64,000 nucleotides of DNA from Verrucomicrobiia bacterium (GTDB lineage: Bacteria > Verrucomicrobiota > Verrucomicrobiia > JABWAM01). Made by a program: the position numbers and the translations under genes. The stretch lies in assembly GCA_028687435.1 (NCBI GenBank), contig JAQUAF010000005.1, forward strand, positions 62,001 to 126,000. The letters are read 5' to 3'. Under the pieces are notes generated by a model. That model did no database searches, was not told where the DNA came from, and saw only the letters and a program-made list of their open reading frames with translations. Positions 1 to 11,000 of this stretch are shown piece by piece; positions within the stretch are counted from its first letter, which is position 1; every line of letters begins with the position of its first letter.

Positions 1-540
1 ATAACCGGGCAACTGACGGATTTTCCCCCCGCATGACTGACAAAGACGGCAACACAGCCCGCGCATGTAATCGGAATGGACCCATATCGCATCCGCCAGT
101 CTTAACAACAAGTTTTGAAGCCATCGATACATCCAGATCACCAGGAAATTCCTCCCGCCCTTCGCGCGATACTCCTCGCAAAGAGGCCCGTGAAAATTAT
201 AAATCAGAGCTTTCCCCATCGCCTTGGCCAGCAGTCCTCCCCAAAACCCCATGATCGGGTGATGCACATTCACCACATCCGCCCCACGCACAGTTTTCCA
301 ATAACGCCAAGGCAACATCATCTCCGTTTTTCCAAATTCAGCCAGCCGTCCTTCCGCTTTCAATTGTTCCCAAAACTTGTCTTTTATTCCCAAGCCATAA
401 AAACCATCCGGCCTGCGCGTTGCCAGGCAGCATTCAATCCCGCGTCGCCTGAATTCCCTCGCCAAATCGTAAACATGCCGGGCCGCCCCACCCAGATAAT
501 TGGGATGACTGAAATCGCCAATGATCGCCCATCTTGTCAT
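1..540 (-). CDS. Glycosyltransferase family 4-like protein, N-terminal part (runs off left edge)
   Basis: Minus-strand frame open from ATG at 540 to the window edge: MTRWAIIGDFSHPNYLGGAARHVYDLAREFRRRGIECCLATRRPDGFYG...GADVVNVHHPIMGFWGGLLAKAMGKALIYNFHGPL, typical GT4 N-terminal domain. Not in the ORF track because its stop lies outside the window. Confidence 0.75.
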   Translation of the reverse strand, partial: MTRWAIIGDFSHPNYLGGAARHVYDLAREFRRRGIECCLATRRPDGFYGLGIKDKFWEQLKAEGRLAEFGKTEMMLPWRYWKTVRGADVVNVHHPIMGFWGGLLAKAMGKALIYNFHGPLCEEYRAKGGRNFLVIWMYRWLQNLLLRLADAIWVHSDYMRGLCCRLCQSCGGKIRQLPGY

Positions 541-563
541 GTTTTTCAAAGAAATCGAATCCC

Positions 564-1532
564 TTATTTCTCCAACCTTTGAACCCTGAACCGTTGAACT
601 TTCCCCCCCTCAAAAAACCTCACGCGCGCCCACCCCATCGCTTTTTGGACATAGTCAAACAACAAAGGCGGATAAATCATGCAAGACAATCCCAGCCACA
701 GCCAGGGAATCACCGCTGTCGGCCGGTTTTCCACGTAACGCCGGAAACAGCGCATGCTCAAACGGCAAAGAAAACGTCCCAAAAACCTGTCATGGATTTT
801 CCACGGCAATTCCGGAGGAGGCCGCCCTGGCGAAAAAAAGCCCCGGCGATACAATTCATATGCCGCGTTGGCATACTGCCGTTGAAAATATTTTCTCCCC
901 AAAGTCAATCCTTGCTCGTCAAACCGGTATACCGTTAGACATTCGTCCAAACACGCCAGTTTTCCCAAACACGCCATTCGCATATACAACTCCAAATCCT
1001 GCGAATAACGAAAGGCTTCATTATAAAAAACACCTCTGTTTCGAAACATGATGCTGGAATGGCAAAAAACCCCCTGCCTCGTTACAAACCGGCGGCGGAT
1101 ATCCTGATCCTGACAGGCAAAATGCGACCGTCCAACCTCCCTTCCTTGGGACGTAAAAACCACTTGCGTCCCGCATAAGATCACCTCTGGGTGATCGTCC
1201 AGATAAGCAACCTGTTTGGCCAATTTTTCCGGCATGAATGCATCCCCCACATCGAGCCGGGCAATGTAACGCCCGCGCGCCACAGACGCAGCCCGGTTGA
1301 GCGAACAAGTCAGCCCCAAATTCCGTTCATTGCGCAACACCACAAGCCGCGGCTGGTCCTGAGCCAGGCTTTCCATGAAACCAGCCGAACCATCCGTGGA
1401 ACCATCGTCCACGCATATCAACTCCCATCCGGAAAAGGTCTGTTCCTGAACACTTCGAAGGCTGGCCGCCAGATTTGCCACGCCATTGAAGCAGGCAAGC
1501 AAAATGGAAACTTCAGGCGCCATTTCCCCCAT
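564..1532 (-). CDS. Glycosyltransferase family 2
   Basis: PEVSILLACFNGVANLAASLRSVQEQTFSGWELICVDDGSTDGS GT-A signature. Confidence 0.93.
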   Translation of the reverse strand: MGEMAPEVSILLACFNGVANLAASLRSVQEQTFSGWELICVDDGSTDGSAGFMESLAQDQPRLVVLRNERNLGLTCSLNRAASVARGRYIARLDVGDAFMPEKLAKQVAYLDDHPEVILCGTQVVFTSQGREVGRSHFACQDQDIRRRFVTRQGVFCHSSIMFRNRGVFYNEAFRYSQDLELYMRMACLGKLACLDECLTVYRFDEQGLTLGRKYFQRQYANAAYELYRRGFFSPGRPPPELPWKIHDRFLGRFLCRLSMRCFRRYVENRPTAVIPWLWLGLSCMIYPPLLFDYVQKAMGWARVRFFEGGKVQRFRVQRLEK

Positions 1533-2403
1533 CCTTTATCCGGGCAACCATCATAAAATGAGTTTTCCCACGTGGCACCATGCTCGCCCAAGCGTCCATC
1601 AACAACCCAATTCCTTTTTCGCGCCACTGTCCCCGTCCATAAATCCGGCCTTGATTAAAATAAAATTTTTCCACCACTTCGAACCCAATCTCATCCAATA
1701 ACCGTTCCAAACGATCCACCCCCCAATAAACAACATGCCCCAACAATCCCTGGCGAACCTCATTCCAGCCATCCCCAAAATATCCCAGTTCATCGCGCCC
1801 AAACAACATGCGGATCCGATTGGATATCCGGCACAAATTGGGAGTCGTGATGATGAGAATCCCATTCGGAGCGACAATCTCGCGCAATGCCGCAATCCAT
1901 CGGACGGCGGTGGTATAATCAAGATGCTCCAATATTTCTGTCAATAATACCACATCGTACTGTCTGCCGTCCAAAATCGGGCAAGCCGGTCCCGCCCGAT
2001 TCAAATCGAAACACTTGACTTCAATGCCCAAATTTTTCACCTGCTCCTGAAAACAAGGATTTTTCAGATAAGAAGATTCGGGATGCTCAACCGCCGTCCA
2101 AGAAATCTCCCCTCCTTCAAGACAATGGCGCAGGCATGTCAACAATGGAAAGTCGAACTGACCTTTCGACATACCACTTGCATTTAAAATCCGCACCGAA
2201 CCGTCTTTCTTTTCCCTTCCGACAGAAAGAACCCTCTCAACAATCATATCCAACCGCCGCCCATGAATCAACCCCCATTCTCCTGAAACGCCTCCAATCC
2301 TGCGGTCCGCTTCCGACGCCAAATCCCCCAGCATCTTTCGCCTTTCCCTTCTATTGCTGACATCTGCTAAAAATCGGTCATTCATTTTCCATCCTTTTCT
2401 CAT
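1513..2403 (-). CDS. Class I SAM-dependent methyltransferase
   Basis: YDVVLLTEILEHLDYTTAVRWIAALREIVAPNGILIITTPN motif. Confidence 0.85.
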   Translation of the reverse strand: MRKGWKMNDRFLADVSNRRERRKMLGDLASEADRRIGGVSGEWGLIHGRRLDMIVERVLSVGREKKDGSVRILNASGMSKGQFDFPLLTCLRHCLEGGEISWTAVEHPESSYLKNPCFQEQVKNLGIEVKCFDLNRAGPACPILDGRQYDVVLLTEILEHLDYTTAVRWIAALREIVAPNGILIITTPNLCRISNRIRMLFGRDELGYFGDGWNEVRQGLLGHVVYWGVDRLERLLDEIGFEVVEKFYFNQGRIYGRGQWREKGIGLLMDAWASMVPRGKTHFMMVARIKDGGNGA

Positions 2404-3742
2404 TCATCCCCGAATTCAAACAGAAGACAACTCCCCAAACCATAATTGAGGCACACAAATAAACGATAGCCGTATTCAACGCTATACCCGCCACTCCGAA
2501 CCATCGCATAAGCAGATAGTCTCCCGCGATATTGATCGTCAGATTGACCGCGGAAATTCCCAACATCCATTGATTCAATCCTTTGGCGGACAAGTACCGG
2601 ATGCCGGTCACGCTCACCATGTAAAATGGAATTTGCAGGGCCAGACAAGCCGTTATATCCGACACGGTGGCCACATCCGCAGGCAGAAACCGGCCTCGCC
2701 CATACAGCAGACGGGTCAGCGGTTCGGACAGCAAAATCATGGCCGCGCTCAAAATTGCCGCCAGCAAAAACATCCGGCGGCACACCCATTCCAACATCCG
2801 TCGGGGCGCAATCTCATCCCTCGTCGCAATACGCGCAAAATATGGCAGCAAAACGCTCGAAACTCCCCCCATCAGAACAGACAGAACGACCGACGGCAAC
2901 CGGCCCCCATAACTAAGAGATGAAACATTTCCAGGCCCAAGAAGGGCCGCCATGGTTTGATCGACAACCGCTGTTTGCGCCATGATCAGGCCGCTTCCGA
3001 CCGCAAAAAAAAACTGCCGCCAAACTGAACGGGCTTCCGCCGACAGCGGCATCCAACGAATTCCCCCAAACAATCCGGTCCGCCAAAGTGTTCCCAGAAT
3101 CACCCCCAACTCGACCACGCTCCCTGCCAATACCGCCCATGACAGCGCATAAATGCCCCAATTTCTGTAAAAGGCCAGCAAAACCCCCAACCCAATCAAT
3201 GGATTCAACGCGGCAGCGCAACCGGGCCGGAGAAAATCACCCCGTCCATTCAGAATGCCTGCGCCAACCGTTGCAACCCCGGCAGACAAGGAGGCCGGAG
3301 CCAAAACCGCAAATAAAGGCAGGATTAAATCCCTCCAGCCAACGGAGCAAAAACTGGAAAAACAGGGCAAAATCAAACCGCTTGCCAATGCCGACAACAA
3401 AACAATCCCGGCAAGGACGGCGATAAAACGAATCATTACCTGCTGGAACAATTCCCTCGCCTTGTCCGCGCCCTCTTTTTCAAAGAGCCGGACAAATTGT
3501 GGTGTTAGGGAAACCTGCATGGCGCCAGCCAAAGGCATTTGCATGACTGTAACCCCCATAAAGGCCATCACATAAAAATCCAACTCGGCACACACTCCGA
3601 ATGCATAGGCAACCCCCATCTCCCGTACGGCTGAAAAAGCCCTTCCCGCCAACAACAAGCCGCCGGCTAAAGCGGAATTTCGAATCAACCAGGCTTTCTC
3701 GCTTCTCTCCCGTTCTTGCCCCGGTTCAACCCCAATCATCAA
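2378..3742 (-). CDS. murJ: MurJ/MviN-family lipid-linked oligosaccharide flippase
   Basis: Polytopic membrane protein with MviN-like features (AYAFGVCAELDFYVMAFMG, LYGRGRF...); could serve polysaccharide export rather than peptidoglycan. Confidence 0.75.
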   Translation of the reverse strand: MMIGVEPGQERERSEKAWLIRNSALAGGLLLAGRAFSAVREMGVAYAFGVCAELDFYVMAFMGVTVMQMPLAGAMQVSLTPQFVRLFEKEGADKARELFQQVMIRFIAVLAGIVLLSALASGLILPCFSSFCSVGWRDLILPLFAVLAPASLSAGVATVGAGILNGRGDFLRPGCAAALNPLIGLGVLLAFYRNWGIYALSWAVLAGSVVELGVILGTLWRTGLFGGIRWMPLSAEARSVWRQFFFAVGSGLIMAQTAVVDQTMAALLGPGNVSSLSYGGRLPSVVLSVLMGGVSSVLLPYFARIATRDEIAPRRMLEWVCRRMFLLAAILSAAMILLSEPLTRLLYGRGRFLPADVATVSDITACLALQIPFYMVSVTGIRYLSAKGLNQWMLGISAVNLTINIAGDYLLMRWFGVAGIALNTAIVYLCASIMVWGVVFCLNSGMNEKRMENE

Positions 3743-3805
3743 GGCACAATCCTCCTCATAATATTACGGCTTCAATCGTTGCATCACTTGAGACAAAAAA
3801 CCACC

Positions 3806-4621
3806 TTAAGAATTCCTCTGGAAAACAATTTCATTATTTCCCGAATCATTCCGGAGAATCTGTTTCCTGACCCCAAACCCTCTGTCTCCATAAAACCGAA
3901 TCATCTCCTCCGCCCTGGCCACCTCATATGGATAACCGCCCAGCCAGTCAAACCAATCGTGCACAATCGACATGCCGCGTCTTTTCTTGTACTGCGCAAA
4001 CAAGTTTTCCCCATGCTTCAGACTGGAGGCCACGGCGCGCGCAAAACAATAGGGAATAAAAATCCCCGCGACGGCCATTTTTCCAATCCATCCCGAGCAA
4101 TACGCGCGCTTGATTCCCCGCCAGACTTTTGATTTCAACCCCATGTCGTTGTAAATCGCCACAAAAAGCAGGCCGTTGGCATTGACCGGCAACGTCACGT
4201 TCTCCGTCGCCTGCCACAGTTGGCCCGTGTGATGAAGCACCCCCCATGCATAAACCACATCAAACGTCCCCAATGAATTCAAAAAAGCCTTGTCCAAAAC
4301 CGAGCCCTGCCGGATCGTCCAATCGGTATCATCGGGAAAATACCGACGTTTGAGTTCCATGGCGCATCCGACCGAGTCCGGGTCATAATCGAAGGACAAA
4401 ACCTTCGCCCCCATCCGCCGCGCCGCCAGGGAAAAAAGACCGCTGCCGCACCCGACATCCAAAAACGTTTTTCCACGCAAATCGCCGGCTTCCAACATGG
4501 ATCGCAAGGACTCTCCGGCCACATGGATTCTCTCCTCAGTCAGGGTTGACAAAAAGGACTTCCAGTTTTTTCCAAACTGAAAACGCGCCCCCGCAGCGAC
4601 TTCCTGTTCAAAATTCTCCAT
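3806..4621 (-). CDS. SAM-dependent methyltransferase
   Basis: GKTFLDVGCGSGLFSLAARRMGAKVLSFDYD motif I. Confidence 0.9.
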   Translation of the reverse strand: MENFEQEVAAGARFQFGKNWKSFLSTLTEERIHVAGESLRSMLEAGDLRGKTFLDVGCGSGLFSLAARRMGAKVLSFDYDPDSVGCAMELKRRYFPDDTDWTIRQGSVLDKAFLNSLGTFDVVYAWGVLHHTGQLWQATENVTLPVNANGLLFVAIYNDMGLKSKVWRGIKRAYCSGWIGKMAVAGIFIPYCFARAVASSLKHGENLFAQYKKRRGMSIVHDWFDWLGGYPYEVARAEEMIRFYGDRGFGVRKQILRNDSGNNEIVFQRNS

Positions 4622-5112
4622 CGTTTATTACAACCTGATCTTTCCGGCTCCAGTCCCGCGCCAATCTCGATGTTTTAAAAATGGCTTCCCTTTTTACAAT
4701 CTTGAATTTTGAACCTTAAAGAAAGCTACCGCACCCCGGTCATTCCGCGGGAACGCCGTTTCATCATGCGCAACCTGTTGGGGATCATATGGATAAGCCC
4801 ATCCCGTCCTTTTCCCGGCTTTCCTCCGGACGAATCGAACGGCATGAAATCGTCAAGACAAAATCCTACCTCATTCCCTTGGAACAGGAAAGGAAGGAAT
4901 TGCCAAAAATACAACTTGACATGCGAACGCAAGCTTGGTTTCGAGTTATCTTTGATTCTCTCCTTCCATTTTCCTATGAAACGCGCGATGCCCCTTTTCC
5001 GCCAAAAATTTTTTGTTTTTTCCTCATTCCCATTGCATAAAACCGTATTTTTTCTGATTCGAAATCACAGAATCATTCAAGTTCCCCCCCTGCAAACAAA
5101 AAAAATTGACCG

Positions 5113-5161
5113 GGTAAATTTTTATGATAGTTTACCTTAAAACATGTGTTTACCGTGTAAA
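5113..5161. promoter_or_regulatory. Pair of inverted repeats, candidate operator
   Basis: GGTAAA-N12-TTTACC (5113-5136) and TTTAC-CGT-GTAAA (5149-5161) in an AT-rich intergenic stretch. Confidence 0.4.
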
Positions 5162-5172
5162 TTTAAGGTTTC

Positions 5173-5520
5173 AGAGGCTCTTGCAAAACTACGATGTGTG
5201 GCGTTGCAGCGTATTTTTTCCAGCGACAAGGCGTGGCGACTGGCCAATCCCCACAGTGGTGCCGCTGTGCGGCACAGTCGATCCCGCAAAGCGGGACCAT
5301 CGCTGGAAAAAAGCCGCGCAACCCGTTGGGCGACAGTTCCTTTGGCCGACTCCGGCGTTGGCCTCCTCGACTTCGCTCGGAACAAGTCGGCAGCTTGTCT
5401 CGCCGAAGCGCTCGGGCGAAGGCGGATCAAAGCCCGCTTTGGGGATTTTCCTGCCGCGCCGCCTGGGATCCGGCCAAAGGAACTTATCGCGCCACACATC
5501 GTAGTTTTGCAAGAGCCTCT
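5173..5520. mobile_element. MITE-like miniature inverted-repeat element (348 bp)
   Basis: Perfect 31-bp terminal inverted repeats AGAGGCTCTTGCAAAACTACGATGTGTGGCG (5173-5203) and its reverse complement (5490-5520); nested internal inverted repeats (TTTTTTCCAGCGA/TCGCTGGAAAAAA, GTTCCTTTGGCC/GGCCAAAGGAAC). Confidence 0.8.
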
Positions 5521-5535
5521 TCAGACAATTTTTTT

Positions 5536-6648
5536 ATGAAAAATTATTTTGCAGCCATCTTCAAAAGGTCGCCAAGCTGGTTTTCTGCATGCATTCTTTT
5601 TTTTATCATGGCCTCCTGTTTTCTGACAAAAACAGGAAAAACCAGCCCATACGGAGAAAAATCAATGATCAAATGGAAAATGACCTGGGCATGGACCCTG
5701 CCTTGCCTGACTGAAGCGGACGTCGAATCCGGCGTGCAAAAAGCCGTGGAACTGGGGTTCAACGCAATGGAATGGTCCCAAGCGCAAAGCAAATTTCCCA
5801 CCCTCTTCACTGCCCTCTGCAAAAAGGCCGGAATCGAATCGTATTATTGCGTCAATCCTTCCTCCAAGGCCCGGCAGAAATTTTTGGATCCGGAATATGC
5901 TTTGCAGGAAAATCCGCATTGCGGCGGAGAACCGCCCTCTGCCAATGACATCGGCAAGGTCATTTCCCGCAAGCAACCCGGCTGCTGTTTTGTTCAGCCG
6001 GATTGCCTGGAAAACACCAAAAAAACCATGGCCAAGGCCTTTCAGGATGGATTTGACGGCATCGCGTTTGACTTTTTCGGCTATGACAATTTTCACGGAT
6101 GCTATTGCCCCCTGTGCAATGAATTGAGGGAAAAATACATCACATCGCATCCGGGGATGGAGCGGCAGGAGGCGGATCACCGGTTCAGCGAGGACATGAT
6201 CGTCAAATTTCATGTCGATGCGGTGGCCTATGCGCGATCCATCAAGGCGGATGCAAAAACAACCTGCCACATCTATCCCTCTTTTTATCCAAATCTTCTC
6301 TACGGCAACCGGCTGCCTGTGGACTACTGCGGACAAACCGTCGCTTGGTTTTTCAAACCCCACTGGCCGCTGGAAAAAATAAAAAAATACAGCGACATCG
6401 TGGTCAGGGAGGAAGCGCTTTATCATCCCAACAGCAAGGGATCGCCCTTTATCGGTTTTTATTGCAAGGACAAGTTCAAGGACGACGTTCGGAGCGCCGA
6501 ACGCATTCGCGAAGAAATCCAAATCATCAAGAGTTCCGGCGCTCAAGGCATTCAGATGGTTGAAATGGGCCATATCCTCGCGGACCCCGGCGTGTCAAAG
6601 GTCATTGCGCAAGAACTGGGCGGCAAACCGGAGGCATTCAGCAAATAA
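5536..6648 (+). CDS. Putative lipoprotein / TIM-barrel glycoside-hydrolase-like protein
   Basis: ATG at 5536 gives a signal peptide with lipobox-like FFIMASC followed by a TIM-barrel-like domain (GFDGIAFDFFGYDNFHGCYCPLC); the longer upstream ORF start lies in the MITE and is rejected. Confidence 0.6.
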   Translation: MKNYFAAIFKRSPSWFSACILFFIMASCFLTKTGKTSPYGEKSMIKWKMTWAWTLPCLTEADVESGVQKAVELGFNAMEWSQAQSKFPTLFTALCKKAGIESYYCVNPSSKARQKFLDPEYALQENPHCGGEPPSANDIGKVISRKQPGCCFVQPDCLENTKKTMAKAFQDGFDGIAFDFFGYDNFHGCYCPLCNELREKYITSHPGMERQEADHRFSEDMIVKFHVDAVAYARSIKADAKTTCHIYPSFYPNLLYGNRLPVDYCGQTVAWFFKPHWPLEKIKKYSDIVVREEALYHPNSKGSPFIGFYCKDKFKDDVRSAERIREEIQIIKSSGAQGIQMVEMGHILADPGVSKVIAQELGGKPEAFSK

Positions 6649-6784
6649 GACTGTTTAAGTGCAAACTGAATTTCAACTGGAAATACAGGCTGGATGAGTT
6701 GCCCGGCAAAAAAATACTGGGCGAATTGGATTCATATTGTTTCAACCTTGGCCCCGCAGCTCTCAAAGTCTTAAGATTGGGTCC

Positions 6785-7858
6785 ATGAAAAAGACCGGCA
6801 ACACTTCCCGAAATGACATCGCCCGGCTGGCGGGCGTCAGCGGCGCCACGGTCACCTACGCCCTTTCCGAAAAGGATTCCTCAAAACTCAAGGTCTCCAC
6901 CCGCGACCGGATCAGAAAAATCGCGGCGGACCTCGGCTACAAACCGGCGTTCTCCGGCAAAACCCTGGCCACCGGCAAAAGCTTCACCATCGGTGTGTTG
7001 TTGCCCGAACAACAAACCTTGAACTCCCAGCACTGCATGGCCATCGTCAGCGGAATCGCCGAAGGATTGAACCAGACGGAATACAACCTCGCCCTTTTCT
7101 TTCGCAATGAATTGGAAAAATGCGTCAAGTCCGTCGAATCCGGACGGGTCGATGGAATGATCGTGGTTCAAAACGACGCCAATGACAACGGCATCGAAAA
7201 AATCAAGGCTGCCGGCCCCCCGTTGGTCATTGTTGACAGGGATTATCCGGTTTGCGCAAAGGAACCCGTCGCATGCGTCAGGGCGGACCACGAAAAAATG
7301 CTGTCCGACGCCTTCGATTTCTTCGTCAAAAACCATTGCCGCACCATCCTCAACATCTGCCGCAACGAACCGGCGGGCAATGTCACCGCCGAGGTCATCA
7401 CCCGGGCTTTTGCCGCGGAATGCCAGAAGCATGCCGTCCGCAATCTCTATGGCGCCACCCTGGCGCCCGCACGCAACTTCAAGGAACAATTGAGAACCAT
7501 GTTCAAATCCGGACACTGGTGGGATGCGTTTCTGGTGGACAATGAATGCATCCTGAATCTTCTGGTTGAAGTCCTCGCCGAATTCGGTCCCGAAAAAAGC
7601 GGCGCCTGCAAAATCATTTCCCACTCGCAGGGCGGCGGACGCTACAGTTGCAACAGTTTCCGCAGCAGGGTGAAATGCAGCCATTACTACGTCCAGCAAC
7701 AAAAGGAAATCGGCCATGCCGCATGGTCGCTGCTTGCCGACCTCATGACGGGCAAAAGCGGTGAAAAAAAGAAACTGATCCCCTACAAGCTCTGGATCTG
7801 TTCGCCTTCAGAAAAAACCCCCTGCTATTGGAACACCGAAAGCTGCCAGGCGGAGTGA
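6785..7858 (+). CDS. LacI family transcriptional regulator
   Basis: N-terminal HTH NTSRNDIARLAGVSGATVTYALSEKDSSKLKVSTRDRIRKIAADLGY plus periplasmic-binding-like sensor. Confidence 0.9.
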   Translation: MKKTGNTSRNDIARLAGVSGATVTYALSEKDSSKLKVSTRDRIRKIAADLGYKPAFSGKTLATGKSFTIGVLLPEQQTLNSQHCMAIVSGIAEGLNQTEYNLALFFRNELEKCVKSVESGRVDGMIVVQNDANDNGIEKIKAAGPPLVIVDRDYPVCAKEPVACVRADHEKMLSDAFDFFVKNHCRTILNICRNEPAGNVTAEVITRAFAAECQKHAVRNLYGATLAPARNFKEQLRTMFKSGHWWDAFLVDNECILNLLVEVLAEFGPEKSGACKIISHSQGGGRYSCNSFRSRVKCSHYYVQQQKEIGHAAWSLLADLMTGKSGEKKKLIPYKLWICSPSEKTPCYWNTESCQAE

Positions 7859-8017
7859 AATGGCAAGGTTGACAGGTTGAAGGCCGTCAGGAGAAGATCC
7901 TTGTCCTCAAATCCGGGAAAAGTGCATAGTCTTTTTCAATCGGTGCATTGGCATTTCAAAAAGGGCTGCTATATTGCGGTCAACTGAACTCCTTCTCACT
8001 TTAAAGAAGATCCTTCC

Positions 8018-11000
8018 ATGACACTGAATCCCGAATGGCTCCGGCGCGTCGAACATTGGCGGAACACCATGCCCAAACTTTTTTACCGCCAACTCCAGCC
8101 CGTCGAATTCGAAGGCTTCACCACCCCAAAACAATTCACCGCAGCACAGGCCGAAAAGCAGTCTTTCAAGCCCATGCCAACCGGAACCCACTGGGGCAAA
8201 AAATGGGAATACGCATGGTTCCGCGCCAACGTCAGGATCCCCCGGGAAGCCGCGGGCAGGCGGGTGGCGCTCAAGGCCAGTTTCTGGAAGGGCGAAGGCT
8301 GGGGATCCAGCGAGGCGGCGGTTTACATCAACGGACGCCATGCCGGCGCGCGGGATCTTTATCACCAGGAGGTCACTCTCAGCCGCAAAGCCGGAGCCGG
8401 CGAAAAATTTCACCTGTTGCTGGAGGCTTATGCAGGACACGGCCCCATGGTTTGCGGCGGCGGCCCCTGCCCGCACGGCACAAAAATGGTTCCCGAACCG
8501 GTCATTCCCCAATGCCGCGTCGGGGATTGTTCCATCGGCATCTGGGAAGAGGAACTCTACCAGCTCTGGCTCGACACCCAGACCCTTTTTGAACTGCGCG
8601 AAAGCATGGCGGACAAGGAATCCCTGCGCATCGCGGAAATCAACCATGCCCTGAGGAAACTGACCTTGGCCGTGGACTTGGAATTGCCGCGGGATGAAAT
8701 GATGAAAACCGTGGCCGCCGGACGAAAACTGCTCAAGCCGCTGCTTCAGGCCCAAAACGGTTCCACCGCCCCATTCATGCATTGCTTTGGCCATTCCCAC
8801 ATCGATGTCGCATGGCTCTGGCCCCTGCGCGAAACCGAATCCAAATGCGCGCGCACCTTCGGCACTCAACTGGCCCTGATGGAGGAGTATCCGGAATATA
8901 AATTTCTCCAAAGCCAATGCCACCTTTACCAGATGGTCAAGAACCACTATCCCAAACTCTACGCCAGGATCAAGGAAGCCGTGAAACGCGGACAATGGAC
9001 GCCGGATGGCGGGATGTGGGTCGAGTCGGACACCAACGTTCCCAGCGGCGAAAGCCTCATCCGCCAGTTCATGCACGGCAAACGCTTCTATCGCGAGGAA
9101 TTCAATGTCGAAAGCGAATTGATGTGGCTGCCGGACGTCTTCGGCTACAGCGGCGCCATGCCCCAGATCATGAAAGGGTGCGACATCAAATACTTTTCCA
9201 CCCAGAAAATCTTCTGGACCTACAACGGCGGCGATCCCTTCCCTTACAACCTGTTCTGGTGGGAAGGCATCGACGGCACCCGCGTGCTGTCCTATCTCCA
9301 CAACGATTACAATTCCCTCACCAGCCCCACGCACATCATCACCCGCTGGAACGAACGGGTTCAAAAAGGATCATCCCACCCCGGGCGCATGGTCCCCTTC
9401 GGCTATGGCGACGGCGGCGGCGGCTCAACAAGGGATCACCTGGAATATTTGCGCCGGATGAAGAATCTCGAAGGATGTCCGAAATGTTCCATCGACGAAC
9501 CCACCGCCTATTTTAACCGCGTTTCCACCCGCAATCTGCCCTCGTGGGTCGGCGAACTCTATTTCCAAGCTCATCGCGGCACCTACACCACCCAGGCCAA
9601 AACCAAGAAAGGCAATCGTCTCTGCGAATGGAACCTTCGCGAGGTTGAATTTTGGGGCGCCGCCGCCAGTCTTCTGGCGGGTTTCCGCTATCCGCTGGCC
9701 GAGGCGGATCAACTCTGGAAAACGGTGTTGCTGAACCAATTCCACGACATCATTCCCGGTTCATCCATCCACAGGGTTTACGAGGAAGCCGAAGCCTCTC
9801 ATGCCAAAGTCATCGCCCAAGCCCGCCAAATCGCCGCGAATGCTCGCGCAAAACTGACCCGCGCCGGACGGGAAAGCGCCGCCTTTTTCAATTCGCTCTC
9901 CTGGCAACGCCGCGCCCTGGTGGAACTTCCCAGGGGATTTGAAGGCGCCGCCACCCACTCAGGCGCTCCCCTGCCCGTCCAGACAACCGGCGGCCGTTCC
10001 TATGCGCTGGCCGAAATCCCCTCCTGCGGATGGACCACCCTGCGACGCGCCAAACCGGCAGCCTCAATCCCTTCGCCAGTCAAAGCCGCCCCGGGCACGC
10101 TGGAAAACGAGTTTCTCCGCGCAACGTTCAATGAACAGGGTGAAATCACCAGTCTCTTTGACAAGGAAAGCGGACGCGAACTGGCCGCCGCGCCCTGCAA
10201 TTCCCTGCGTCTTTACAAGGATGTGCCCAGTTCCTTTGACGCATGGGATATCGACAGCATGTACAAACAGCAGCCCGTGGAACTGGAAAAACGCGCCCGG
10301 TTGCAGATTGGCGCCAAGGGTCCGCTTTTTGCCTCGCTGAAACTGGAACGAAAAATCAACCAATCCACGCTCACGCAGGAGATCATTCTCTGCGCCGGCA
10401 GCCGGCGGCTGGACTTCCGCACGGTTGTGGACTGGCGCGAAAGCCACAAACTCCTGAAGGTCAACTTCCCCGTGACAGTCCGCGCGGAGGATGCCTTGCA
10501 GGAAATCCAGTTTGGCCACGTGCGGCGGCCCACCCACGCCACCCGTCCCTACGACGCCAGCCGTTTCGAGGTTTGCAACCAGAAATGGACCGCCCTGGCC
10601 GAGGAAAACCGCGGTGCAGCCGTTCTTAACGACTGCAAATACGGCGTAAGCGTCGAGGACAACTCCATCAATCTGACCCTGTTGAGAGCTCCCTTGGCCC
10701 CGGATATGACCGCGGATCTGGGCGTTCATGAATTCACCTACTCTTTTTACGCATGGAACGGTCCGTTTATTGAAAGCCGCCTGATTCAGGAGTCCTATGA
10801 ATTGAACATCCCCGTGACCACCCAAACCGGCGCGGCAGGACACAAAAGCCTTTTTGAGATGGATTCGGAAAATGTCGTCATCGAAACCGTCAAACCCGCC
10901 GAGGACGGCTCGGGCGACATCGTGCTCCGTCTCTACGAAGCCAGGCGGGCATCAACCCGCTGCCGGTTGACCATCAACCTTCCCTTCCGGAAGGCGGTCT

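Noticed and set aside
4709-5140. 143-aa plus-strand ORF in the 4.6-5.1 kb gap
   Set aside because: Low-complexity, no domain, different frames equally open; treated as intergenic
5137-5539. Overlapping ORFs on both strands (120-131 aa)
   Set aside because: They lie in the symmetric inverted-repeat element and read through it on both strands; no protein signature
5662-6573. 303-aa minus-strand ORF
   Set aside because: Antisense to the 5536-6648 coding region; no domain signature
7907-9364. 485-aa ORF on the minus strand
   Set aside because: Antisense shadow of the GH38 gene; GC-biased composition and no recognisable domain
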